Origin: Morchella semilibera
Lineage: Eukaryota > Ascomycota > Pezizomycetes > Pezizales > Morchellaceae
Direction: 5' to 3'
Length of the DNA stretch: 64,000 bases
Assembly: GCA_009192285.1 (NCBI GenBank)
Contig: CM018603.1
Span: 4,208,588-4,272,587, forward strand
Part shown: positions 35,236 through 45,682 of the stretch, piece after piece
Numbering within the stretch: the stretch's first letter is position 1
How the letters are laid out: each line of letters opens with the position of its first letter
Notes under the pieces: generated by a model
What the model was told of the DNA's origin: nothing
What the model saw: only the letters and a program-made list of their open reading frames with translations
Databases searched by the model: none
Translations under genes and position numbers: made by a program

Positions 35236-36147
35236 ATGAGCACAACCAGGAGAGACTGCGGCATCTGCGGTAAGAAATTCACAGGAAAGACGGCGGATAC
35301 ACGTTACAAGGCTCACTGTAAGACCGAACATCTCGAATTTTACCGAACCTCCATCAGGCCTTTAAAGGATCCCAAGCTTATCAATCGAGAGGCCTATCTT
35401 AAGCGCAAGAAAACAAAACCCGATGTTGTTGAAGTGCAGCAGACGATGTCTCGGATGAGGCGAAAGGCTCGTAATGAGCAGATACGAGCCCTGCAGAACC
35501 GATCCCCACCTGAACCCCCTGCCATTCCAGAAGCGCCCTTCATCGATGAATTCAACCCATTTTACGTTGCGAGCGCCGAGTTCGGTATCTTCATCGGTGT
35601 CACATATGCACACCTCCTTGAGAATTCCGTCATGGTCTCATTGGAGCGATATGAATCAGCCCTTAATCTAGCCCCCCGCGTCGCTTCTCTGTTGAAAGGA
35701 GCGCTCGCTCTGGGAAGGAGAGATCCAATCGCCACTCTGGCACGTCGCTACCACAACTACCGCCGTAGTCTCATAGCGGTAGAGGACTATCCGGAACAAA
35801 AAAAGAAATACGAACAGTTGCTTGAGCGACATATCAATAAGCAACAACATCCTGAGCTCTGGGTGGACGAGGAGCTGCTCACTGCCCGTGCCATGCAGCT
35901 ATATGCGGAATATCAGTTGAACAAAGTGGCCACGGCGCAGACTAGGGCAGAGAACGATGGCGGTGGGGATGACGATGAGGATGAGGATGAGGATGAGGAT
36001 GAGGACGATTCCGAAGGCGATACCAACGGCGCTATCGACCCTGGTCTACAGGTTGATACAAGAGTAGCGGTTGGGAGGGAGGTCGGAGGTATGGTGGCTG
36101 GGGGGCAGGCGGTGGGGACATCGAGCGAAGCTGTTGTTGGCAATTAA
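35236..36147 (+). CDS. C2H2-type zinc-finger protein of the transposon
   Basis: A 303-residue single-exon protein. The N-terminus has a C2H2-like finger, CGICGKKF...HCKTEH, with likely ligands Cys8, Cys11, His27 and His32. A basic stretch follows (KRKKTKP, then RMRRKARNEQ at about 75-90). The middle is mixed alpha-helical in character. An acidic run of alternating Asp and Glu lies at about 245-262, before a Gly/Val-rich tail. A DNA-binding nuclear protein is likely. By analogy with the TnpA-type proteins of CACTA elements it may recognise the subterminal repeats, but no family match is claimed. The ATG at 35236 follows the minisatellite and has A at -3. It converges with the gene at 36597-38288. 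Confidence 0.7.
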   Translation: MSTTRRDCGICGKKFTGKTADTRYKAHCKTEHLEFYRTSIRPLKDPKLINREAYLKRKKTKPDVVEVQQTMSRMRRKARNEQIRALQNRSPPEPPAIPEAPFIDEFNPFYVASAEFGIFIGVTYAHLLENSVMVSLERYESALNLAPRVASLLKGALALGRRDPIATLARRYHNYRRSLIAVEDYPEQKKKYEQLLERHINKQQHPELWVDEELLTARAMQLYAEYQLNKVATAQTRAENDGGGDDDEDEDEDEDEDDSEGDTNGAIDPGLQVDTRVAVGREVGGMVAGGQAVGTSSEAVVGN

Positions 36148-36465
36148 CAATGCATTTGTATGCCAAGAATAATTCATGATTCATGGAGGCCTAACGATGT
36201 AACACTCATTCCTAGAAATTAAAAATACAAGGACAGCTGTTACACAAAACATACATGTAGGGAATCGGATGTTCGTAAGCAATGGTAAAACATTTACGCG
36301 ATACAATGGAATATGTGAAACGAAAAAAAAAGGGACAACATGGACTTAACTCCCGTATATCAGATACAACTGGTTAACTGTGCAAAAATATATAGCAGCA
36401 GATGGGTTGGCGAATATGGGGGTATGGCGATACTTGGCTAACAACTCAGATCGGGGAATAAATAA

Positions 36466-36560
36466 ATGGGGGAAAATGAAGGAAAATGAAGGAAAACGAA
36501 GGAAAATGAAGGAAAATGAGGAAAAATGAAGAAAAATGAGGAAAAATGAAGAGAGGGAAA
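36466..36560 (+). repeat. GGAAAATGAA microsatellite
   Basis: About eight units of GGAAAATGAA/GAAAAATGAG between the convergent genes of the transposon, just past the stop of the minus-strand gene. Confidence 0.8.
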
Positions 36561-36596
36561 AAAAAAACTAGAGACCCCCGATTGCTTCGGTGCCTG

Positions 36597-38288
36597 TCAA
36601 CAAGGCTGTCGGGTTGAGATGGTCGTGGCAGGTGAGGAGGCGAGGGCAACAACTGTTGCAGTCGGCGCGTTGACAATGGGTGCCAGCTCTGATGAAGGTG
36701 TGGCGGAAGCGGAGGCGTGGGGGGGTGGCGGGGTGGCGGTTGTGGTGGTGGGAACAGCTACGGAGGCGGGTACAGGGTTGACAGCAGCGGTGAAAAGGGG
36801 GGCAGCAGGAGCAGCAGCAGGAGCAGCGCCAAACGGAGCAAATAACGGGTCCAGTTCGGCCAGGTTCGTCGGTTTCTTCTTTCGAGTAAGTCTGGTCTTG
36901 TGGACGGGCTTTTCCGGGATCGTCACAATTAAGCGCTCGTGGAATGTACTGAAGGCGTCATTGCTAGCCACCAGCAGTAGACGTTGGTTGCACGCTTCAC
37001 GGTCCAGCTTATTCAACTTCAACATATGAGTATAGCTTATTAAAACGTCAGCTATGAATGGGTAAGGTGTTAGAAAGCGGAGGAGTACTTACACCATCGT
37101 GTATACAAAAACCGTCTTATAGAAATTTTCAGCCTCGGGCTGAAGCAACGTAGACCTCCAATCAACAAACGCAGAAGTGCTCCCGACCATCAATTGGAAC
37201 CAGGATTCCAAGCTCCAGTGGTTGGCATATACTGTCCTCAGGTGGACTTCATCAAGACTAAGGTAATGCGCACACTCAGGCTTCTCGATGATGGCGCCCC
37301 ACATTTCTTTGGCCTGGCGATTATACTCTTTGAGCCAGTTCTTGCGCCATTGGAGCATCCGGTCCCACGCCAACGTAAACTCGGGAGTATTTCTCTTGAC
37401 AATCTGGGCAGCAGATGTGTCAATCAGATGGCTAAACCGGCTCTCCGGAATTGTGAGGTATCGGGCAAATGCCATACGGCACATGCGATTCAGCGCGCCC
37501 CACACACAGTGGGTGGTTCCTGGATAAAGACCAGCAAACCTTGACTTATCGTATGCGCGCTTTCGGGGCTGCTCCTCTTCGGCCAATGCTTCTTGTTGAA
37601 TATATGCATCCAAAACTCTTTGGGCCTCGTCCGGTGATAAGTCAGTGGAAACCTGTTTTGAGAGTGTCAATAATATATATCAACTTACGGGGGTTCCTAT
37701 ACATACAGTGATCGTTGGTGCGGCTTCTTCATCTGATTCGGCTAGAGCCACAGTCCTCTGAGCGGAAGCGGGGGTCCTCTGAGCGGAAGCGGGGGTCCTC
37801 TGAGCGGAAGCGGGGGTCCTATTGACACGTTGACTACTCACTACGATAGGATCATCATATACATCCTCTTCATCGTCTATGAAATCATCGGCAGAAAACA
37901 TCGGACGTTGAGATTGACGGGTTTCCTCATCAGCTGATGGTGTATGTTGAGGTGGGCGACCCCCTGCTCCACCACGACGCCCGTTACCAGGCCTTTGGCT
38001 CTGCGAAACCTGCGATCTCCCTAATGTTTCCTGCGAATCACGTACGTTAGGGGTGGGGGATTCTTGACGGAATAATTCTCGACGTGATAGATCGGCCAGA
38101 CTGACTGTGCTATGCCTGCCCGGGCGGTGAGGAGTATATGGATCATCTCTGCGAACCACAGGGCTGCTAGATGGATGTGCTCGATATGCTCCTACCATTG
38201 TTGTCGACGATATGGGGATTCCGAGATCAGCGACAATACAATATTCGCACAGCTTGGCATCTAGATTAGTAATACACTTTATCACCAT
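36597..38288 (-). CDS. Unknown 526-aa protein of the transposon
   Basis: Three exons on the minus strand: 38288-37707, 37652-37093 and 37035-36597. The introns are 54 nt (GTATGT...ACAG) and 57 nt (GTAAGT...AAG, with GCTGAC branch site). All junctions keep frame, for 526 residues. Exon 1 is disordered, rich in Arg, Ser and Pro, and contains three RTPASAQ repeats from a 21-bp tandem repeat at about 37754-37818. The middle (about 195-400) is a compact, aromatic-rich region (for example HYLSLDEVHLRTVYANHWSL). The C-terminal part is Ala/Pro/Thr-rich after a basic KKKP stretch. I do not recognise a family. It is transcribed away from the 38698 gene, so the 38289-38697 interval may be a shared promoter. 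Confidence 0.65.
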
Positions 38289-38697
38289 TTGATGTCATGT
38301 GACTCACATGTACTACAGGTACTGTACTCGTATCCCAACTTGATATGTGAGACGAAAAACAATGTTTTGGCTGATAAAAGTAGCAAAAGGTACGAGATTG
38401 TTAGTGATGAGAGTGATGAGAGTGAGCAGAGAGGGGAGATGAAGTCAGCCTGGTGGGGGGTCGAAATAATCGAGCCAGTACAGGCACAAGCTCCAGTGTC
38501 CCGCTCCCGCTCCCGCTCTCATCATTAATCCATGTCTTGCCCGTGTGCAGCGCGTCTCTCTTGTCTCCTTTCTATTTTTCTCCCTCCCTTGTTTCCTTTC
38601 CATCATTTTTCTCCCTCTTGCAGAAGCCAATCTCATCCCTCAATCCAACAAAATCATCCCCAAAACCCATCCAATCATCCCATCATACGACAAAAAA

Positions 38698-39214
38698 ATG
38701 GATACAACCATCTCTACTACAGCTATGGATAAGTACATCAATATTGTCTGTAAGTAGATGAAAAAATCACGGGCATATACGTTTCTAACGCACAATAGAC
38801 ATCGATAACGACCTCGTCGGTGGAAGACACCCGGTCGTCGGAGAGACATACGAGTTAGTTTTGGCGGATACCATCAACACCAAGTATCCCATCCACGGCG
38901 TCCAGCTCCACAAAGATGGTCGTCCCAGTGGATGGGTGAGAGAGATTGACAAGGGCGCTGTGAAGGGAGTTCTAGACCGGGGCGGGCTTTGCTCATGTGT
39001 CATCACTTCGAGGAGGGACTTCATTTGGGACGATGACACATGCTGCTGGGGAACTGCCCGCTGGGTTGTCCTATTCGACCCCAAGAAGGAGCTTGGAGAA
39101 AAAACCGTGGGTGACATCGACGAGAAGGGTGCGAAAGTTAAGGTTGAAAATGAAGATGAACATGAAGGTCTCGGTAATAAGATTGGGTTTTTTTGCGACC
39201 AAAGAGGAGGATAA
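38698..39214 (+). CDS. Small HIRAN-like protein of the transposon
   Basis: Two exons (38698-38749 and 38799-39214) joined across a 49-nt intron (GTAAGT...AATAG) give 155 residues. The core resembles a HIRAN-type fold: GETYELVLADTI, HGVQLHKDGRPSGWVREID, then a helix and LCSCVITSRR. HIRAN domains bind DNA ends in repair proteins. The match is by eye and tentative. A seven-T run at 39188-39194 appears to shift the frame near the C-terminus. With six Ts the frame would stay open to 39272, adding an acidic Lys/Glu-rich tail. Whether this is a mutation or a sequencing error cannot be told. A 23-A run follows at 39302-39324. Confidence 0.55.
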
Positions 39215-39301
39215 GGACGGGGTTGTTAAGGAGGAAAAGTACAAACAGCTCGAGGGGTCTGACACAGAGTAAAATACATGAAAAATGTACGTGTAGTCAG
39301 T

Positions 39302-39324
39302 AAAAAAAAAAAAAAAAAAAAAAA
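39302..39324 (+). repeat. Poly-A run (23 A)
   Basis: A homopolymer just after the small gene at 38698. It could be a mononucleotide repeat or a scar of a retroposed sequence. No target duplication was found around it. Confidence 0.7.
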
Positions 39325-39893
39325 GATTGGAGTCCTATACACTCAACCGTGATGAAGTTATGGCTTTTATCTTAGAATGTATAATATATGAATTATTGAT
39401 CAACCAACCCATCGGGGCGAACGGGTTTTATGTTGGTGCTACGGGTTCTTGCTGCTTGTGGTGCTTGTAATGGGCTTGTGGTGCTTGTAATGGTTTGTGC
39501 GTTGCTTTGTGCATTGGAATGGCGCATAGACGAGTGATATACTATGAGATGATAAATGCATGTGTGTCTTGGCGATCATCCATGGTGATCGATACAGGGA
39601 ACGCGTATTAGATTAATGAAACGCCGAGATTTATGCGCCGATTTTTTCGTTTCGTTTCGGCCATGCGGGCTTCACAAATGCAGTGTCTTCATCTACGTCC
39701 GGTTCCAACATAGAGGCACCAAAAATTTTTACCCCGGTATATCATCACCAGCTAGATATCAAGACCAATATGGACGGAAAACGACCGCGTGGATGGCTCC
39801 CACCCTTAGAGCCCTCTAGGTTCAGAAGACGCCGTTTCGGTACGATAACACCATCAATACAGTCTGTCTACATGTAGTGACTAACCTGCATCG

Positions 39894-42800
39894 ATGATAG
39901 AAAACCCAGAAGATACAGCCCAGCCTCTGCCCATGCCAGAGTCATCAACGAACGAAAATTTCGCGCCTCAAGATGCCGTACCCGCGCCCGGTATACCCGC
40001 GCCTCGATCCCCGTTTCATGTATGGGAGGACCCCCCAGATCATAATCATAACCTAGAGGCTACGATAGAAGAAGATGTTGAGCCAGTTCCGGAAGACGAC
40101 ATGCGCGTTCTACAACCGATACAAACCAATCTTATGGGTGTGGATTGGAGCGGAAACAACAAAGAGGATGATTACGGGCTGACCCAAGAAGCTGAGGACG
40201 AGAGAGAAACGGTTGGGGGGGGTTATTTGGATGATATCGGGATCGGGGAAGGAGAAAACAACCAAGCTCTGGAACAAGATAAAGACGACGACACTGCATA
40301 CTTTCCGCCAAATGACGAGCTACAGACAGAACACACACAACACGCGACTCAAAACAATGTGGGCGATCCTCCAGCGGCAGAAAAATCAAATGATAGGGAG
40401 AGTGTTGTCGTTGACGGTAGAAACGGGCGTGTTTCGATCATTGCGGGGAAGAATTCCATCTGGCACTGATGCTATTTGTGACAAGTGCGGACCTTTCGAC
40501 AACCCAATACGAGGCACTCACAGAGGTTCTGGCACTAGCTACTACAGAGACGATAAGATCGCTACCTAAATCCATCAAAACTCTACAGCAGAGGTGTCGA
40601 AGAGGGTTTCCCCTGATGCAGCTCAAAGGGAAACCAGTAGATGTCGACCTAAGACAGATACCACCAAAGAAAGAAACGCCTCGGAACGCTTACTTTTTCG
40701 AGCCTTCCGAGTACTGCAAAGTATGGTTAAGCAGCCCGACGATTAGGCGGAGTTTGCACCAGGGACTCGGGGAGTACGTCGACGTCGCTTCTGAGCTCTG
40801 GCATGGGGATGCGTGGATGGAGAGTGTGAGGTCTACATCCGGTTCCTTTGCGTATATAAAAGAGGGGGATACAGCAGCAGACCACAGCGTCCCGCTCTTA
40901 CCGTCCGACTGCGTCCAATATACAAACTCAGAGGGAGTAACTGCTATCGGTAGAGTGAAATGTATAGGGATAGATAAGCGTCAGGGAAGTAACCAAGTAT
41001 CTGCGCTTATAAACCCTTTGATTCCTCCGCTCGAGCTGCGGGCAGAGTGGGAAACGCCTGACAATTCACCCGACCCTTTTCCAGAGTACGCATGGGTTGA
41101 CTCTAATTTACCGGAGTTGATACTAGTCGAGCACAAAAGGGAAATCGTTCCCTGCACCGATATCCGAGCTCGAGTATGGGTGCACTTTACCGATTACCCT
41201 TCTGTCAACGATCTACGCCAAAGCCTCCTTCCAGAATTACCAACGTTCTGTGTACGCCTGGTAGCCTATAGAACCAATAGCGGTGGATATCACATAAGAG
41301 CTGTTCACAAACGACACCGGGTAATTGCAGAGATAGAGCTCAAGGAAATGACACGTGATTATGTCCTGGCTAATATGGTCACCAACCAAGGATTGAGCAA
41401 TCAAGCGCCTAGGATAAGCGTACCCTATTCTGTCTTCCTGGACGGTTTTGGTTTATACAGGAACGCGTACTACAGTCTAAAGGGAATGTATCTGACGCCG
41501 GCGGGGTTGAATAGATGCGAACGAGCTAAATTGAATAATATGTACGTGCTTATGATCGGACCATTCGGCTCTCACGAACAGCAAATGGCGACCTGTTTAG
41601 AGATGGATGCATTAGCAGTCGGCAAAGGTATCACCATGGTACTAGACTCAGGCGAAGAGGTGTTCGTTACTGCCTTTCCTCTGCTTCTGACGGGGGACAT
41701 GCCTCAACAGAATCAAAACTCGGGAGCGAAGATACATAAAGCGACATACGGGTGTCGCTCGTGCTTTATAGCAGACGCCGATCGAGGGAACCTGTCGTTC
41801 AATGAGCAACACCATGGGAGATACAAGCAGCATGTGAGACTAATATACGATAATGCGAAGTCACGACCCACAAAGGCCGGGAAAGAAGCGGCTCTGCGCA
41901 GAGCTGGATTGTCGGATACTGGGCCCTTTTTCGATAACTGCTATAAGATGATGGACCCACAACGTAGCACACCAAACGACCCCATGCATGCCGAGCTCCG
42001 CCTCTGCAAATACTTCGAGGAAGCAGTACTGGAGGCCATGTTGTCGACAGAGGGAACCAAAGCTTATTTGGCGGCATGGAATATGGTACAGGTGCCATAT
42101 GGATGGGGCCAACCACAAAATCCTGTCAGCCACAAGGGCTCGATGGTTTTCAATGAACACGGAAGGATAGCGATTATCAACCCCTTTGTGCTGATGCATA
42201 TGTTTACCAACGATTGCTGGACCTACCACCCCGATGAGGTAAGGAATAATAGCTTGCTACTGCGGCGAGCACGACTGTCCTATGTCAAGCCTCTAGTGGG
42301 GAAACGTTTATCAGACGAGTTCGGCGATCCCACGGGGGGGATCGCCAAGACTGCGTGGTTGTTGGCTAGATGCGTGGCTTTGACCCTGCAGGAGAAGATA
42401 TCGACATCCGAGAGGTCTAGATTCACTCTGACCATACTGCAAGTGAGTATTATTATACCTCATGGAACCAGGAATATACACATCTATGGAGATCACGTGT
42501 AGTAGCGTGTATGATATTTTAAAAACTACATGTATCTGACTTTTGTCCATAGGCTCGACACAATCTTCAGAGGATATTCAGATGCGCAGCAGGGGATCGT
42601 GACGGGAGGAAGTTCAAAAATTATGTCACGGTCCCCAACGTACACCTAGCTCTCCATTACCAAGAGGACATACAAAACTACGCCACGGCCAGGAATAGTT
42701 CCACGATGACAGGAGAGCAAAAGCACAAGATCTTCAAGCTCCACGCACCACATACAAATTCAAAAGAGAACGATTTACAGTTAATGAAGGCAACGAACAC

Positions 42801-43509
42801 CGCACAGACAATCACCTTCATGCTGGCTGGGGCCTTTCAATTATCCGCGCCTAGGGTCACCGCTCAACTAACTAGCGTCGTAAACAAATGCCCGAAAATG
42901 TGCACGCGGTTTCTAGGGGTTACGAAGGACATGGATGGCGAAGATGAACCAATACACGCATCTGTGCAAACCACAGGAATAGACTGCGAGGGATCGTTTT
43001 TTACTAAAGCCATTACAGGGCTCGCAGTGCCTATAAAGAGGGTCTCACCAGGGGACTACGCATATGATGGCGATACTAGGTGCAGTGTGTACCAAGCGGA
43101 ATATGACACCGAACTACTACCACAAGTGCGTGTTAAAGTGCACTACTGGCGATATTTTTCCGGAGTGCCTAAAGGAGAAGAAGTGGGCCGCAAAGCAAGG
43201 CCCTTCAAAATCCGAGAGGGCCAAATAATAAAAATGAATGACGGGGCTCATTCCTTTCACTATGTTAGCAGGATTTTTACGATTAGTGTAGGGACTATGG
43301 TGCGGGTTTTGTTTGTAGTGAAACCTTTAGGATATGTCGCCGAGGAGGTCTCAGCAATGGCACCGGCTTACAAAGTGTTCCGGCTGCATGATTCTGAACC
43401 AGAGATGACAATTGGTATCAGGAGAATTGACTGCCGTATGATGCATTTCGTGTCAAAGAACAACAAAGACACATGGTGGTATAATCCGTATCTACCAAAC
43501 TTTTCTTAA
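39894..43509 (+). CDS. Plavaka-like DDE transposase
   Basis: Proposed three-exon gene: 39894-40401, 40452-42442 and 42553-43509, for 1,151 residues. The second intron (110 nt, GTGAGT...CATAG) is clear. The first (50 nt, donor GTGTTG) is inferred because it restores frame and joins into KFHLAL, a motif usual before the conserved domain. Residues 1-169 are acidic and disordered. The RNase-H-like core shows FLDGFGLYRN (Asp500), LLTGDMPQQNQNSG (Asp585) followed by GCRSC, and TPNDPMHAELRL (Glu684). These are the D-D-E positions and cysteine pair of Plavaka/CACTA-related transposases. No stop or frameshift breaks the core. If the first intron is wrong, translation could start at the ATG at 40469 (976 aa). 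Confidence 0.85.
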
Positions 43510-43519
43510 TATTATTTAA

Positions 43520-43800
43520 TTAATACATTTGATTTCTTACATGCGGTTTTGACTCTTAGGCGGATGCAGTTGATTTATCAAATCATTTTGTAAGGGTGTT
43601 ATATGCTATTATTGGTAAAGCGAATACAGTTGATTTACTAGGTTGTTCTGTGCCATTCTTACATGCAGTTTTTGCTGTTAAGCGAATGCAATTGATCTAT
43701 AAGATTATTTATATGTGGTGATTGCATGCAATTATCAACGTTCTCCTGCTTGAGTGAATACAGTTGATTTATCAAACTATCTTTGTGGGCGTTGCATGCT
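43520..43800 (+). repeat. Right subterminal tandem repeat
   Basis: Four degenerate units, 75-105 bp apart, each containing GCGAATACAGTTGATTTATC or close variants and ATGC(A/T)ATTAT. They lie between the transposase stop and the right dyad cluster. Confidence 0.65.
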
Positions 43801-43974
43801 ATTATCGATCGCTCTCCTGTTTGGGGTGTGTGTGTCAAATTTCATTGTATTCTATTCGAGATTACAAGGGTGTGTTGACTTGAACGTCTTACGTGCTAAA
43901 TATCAAATTATTGTGTAGATTGAATACAAGCAAGTTTTGACATTAAGCGTAAATGCTAAACTATGGCGCCAAGC

Positions 43975-44175
43975 GGAAAGGAATACCATGATAATACGGT
44001 ATTTCTGGAAATGCGCATTGTTTGAGGATTATGTACTTCATTAAATGCGGCAGGGATACTGAGTTGTTACTAGTGCGCATTCATACCACTACATGGGTAC
44101 TCACGACTGCCGCATTCGGCTAAACGCGGCAGGACTGCTGAGGGACTGAGGATGCCGCATCACTACCGTAGTCGC
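43975..44175. repeat. Right subterminal dyad cluster
   Basis: AATACGGTA, AATGCGGCAGGG, GACTGCCGCATTC, ACGCGGCAGG, GATGCCGCAT and CTACCGTAG occur in both orientations. These are the same motifs as at 33530-33920, which ties the two ends to one element. Confidence 0.65.
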
Positions 44176-44185
44176 CACATACTGA

Positions 44186-44197
44186 TTTCTGGTACTG
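44186..44197 (-). repeat. Right terminal inverted repeat
   Basis: TTTCTGGTACTG on the plus strand, the inverse of 33510-33521, followed by TA. Confidence 0.65.
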
Positions 44198-44224
44198 TAC
44201 TTATAGAAATATCCGAACTGGCGC

Positions 44225-44450
44225 TAAAGTAGCTTATCTTACCTTACTTTCAAGAGGGCGGTATAGGGTAAGTCTGCAACGATGTCTTTATCCTGGTGTC
44301 GTGGTGTGTGGTGGGGAGAAACATACTCGCTCGCATACACTAGATGTCCCCCAGCTAATGTACTGAGAGGGATATCATGACCGCCCACCTCATTACTCAC
44401 ACGCCTCATTACTCACTGCAGCAGCACAACGCAAGCTTCAATACATGTAG
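44225..44450 (+). repeat. R1 downstream module
   Basis: AAGAGGGCGGTATAG, GTGTGGTGGGGAGAAACATA, CTCCAGCTAA-like, ATCATGACCGCCCACCTCAT and GCAAGCTTCAATA. These recur in order at 31090-31290, 48140-48330 and 51795-51960. Here it abuts the right end of the DNA transposon. Confidence 0.6.
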
Positions 44451-44864
44451 GTATCACGGCATATCTTCCGTCCTCCCACCTACCATTTAACACAACCGAT
44501 ACTAGAGCCATGCGTACTACTTACTTATGTATTTACAAAGCTACGACCACCTGTCCGCTCCCTTGCCACATACACAAACAAGAAGGCGGGGCTTGCAGAG
44601 CTTTGGAAGCTCATGAGGCGGTGGCCCTCTCTGGTGGGTGGTGGGAACTTTCGGTCAGCCCGTGCTGTAGAGCCCGCTCCGGCGGCGAAGGGTTCCATCA
44701 TGCAAGAAACCATCCATCGGGACCCGCCTGTCGGATGTAAATACAGTACCAAAAAAGGGGATGTAATAGATACCATAGCAGTGCTGTAGCGATACTACAT
44801 ACGCCCGCTTTTCTGTTACTGTAGTACGTGCCGTCCCGGCGCTGCAGGCCGCTACGCTAGTCTA

Positions 44865-45071
44865 CATGCGGGCGAGGGTGTGCCGCGCTGGCGCTAAGAG
44901 GGGAAAAAGATGTCAGGTTTCCAAGTGGGGGCTATGGCCTAGTTGGCTAAGTCTGATTTAATTGCAGCACTTTCAGGTTCGGATCCCCCACTTGCTAACA
45001 AACATTTCTTAGGGAAGCTTTGGGCGGGTGGCCCTTGTAAGTCTTTTGTCCTGGCTAGGTAATATTTTTTT
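44865..45071 (+). repeat. tRNA-like repeat (S1), copy 4
   Basis: Core at 44927-44991 with intact A box and B box (44976-44986). It is followed by the AACGGTACC-rich module. Confidence 0.75.
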
Positions 45072-45079
45072 GTTTGGTG

Positions 45080-45285
45080 CGGCGGAAGCTTGCTGTGATG
45101 GTACCCTCTACAGCGAAAGCCCGCTATAACGGTACCTTCTATAAGAGTAATCTCCCCGTAACGGTGGCCCTTCTCGCTCCTTTTTGCCTGGTCTTTGGCA
45201 CCAACACCTCGTATATAGGAGTATTCTCTCCATAACGGTGCAAGATTCCAGGCCAAGCGTACCGTTGTAGTAAGATTTCACTGGA
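45080..45285 (+). repeat. AACGGTACC module, copy 1
   Basis: GGAAGCTTGCTGT, repeated TAACGGTACC/TAACGGTGG, CTTTTTGCCTGGTCTTTGGCACCA, and GCGTACCGTTGTAGTAAGATTTCACTG. The same module follows S1 units at 47590, 50440 and 59165. Confidence 0.6.
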
Positions 45286-45425
45286 CCTTTTAAGCCAACA
45301 GAGTGGAAAGATCGGCAAATAAAGAAGATCAGCACCTATCAGCCGGAGTTAGTAGGTATGATATGTCCTATGCCGTCCACAGGGGCCACTATCATAAAGG
45401 TACACCCGTGCGAGCATGGCTATAT
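45285..45425 (+). repeat. Dispersed repeat shared with 21533-21690
   Basis: Collinear with the segment at 21533 (CCTTTTAAGCCAACAG to GTACACCCGTGCGAGCA). From here to 45682 I see no gene. Confidence 0.55.
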
Positions 45426-45682
45426 TTCCCTTTCCCTTGCTTGGACATGGTGCAGCGCAGCTGAGTCCGATTATCATGCACGATATCGCCCAGCGGGATC
45501 CGCCTTGACCGTTCCACAGGGTGGAATATTTACACCCCCACCTCTACACATTCATCTTCATCTCTACGCCTCCATTTCGACGGCTTCACATCATGCCCAC
45601 ATCTTGTAACCTTGTTTAATTGGTTTATTTTTCACTCTGATAGTATGTTTTCTTCTTCCAAAAACTTGGATCATGACCCCAC

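Larger units (their letters stand above)
33510..44197 (+). mobile_element. Plavaka-like multigene DNA transposon
   Basis: The ends carry an inverted CAGTACCAGAAA (33510-33521 and 44186-44197), each bordered by TA (33508-33509 and 44198-44199), a possible 2-bp target duplication. Both ends hold clusters of ATGCGGCA/TACCGCA motifs and longer tandem subterminal repeats. Inside are four genes: a zinc-finger protein (35236-36147, +), an unknown protein (36597-38288, -), a small HIRAN-like protein (38698-39214, +) and the transposase (39894-43509, +). The transposase motifs place it near the Plavaka/CACTA-related fungal elements. The 10.7-kb size and arrangement are inferred from one copy. The boundaries need a second copy or an empty site. 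Confidence 0.72.
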
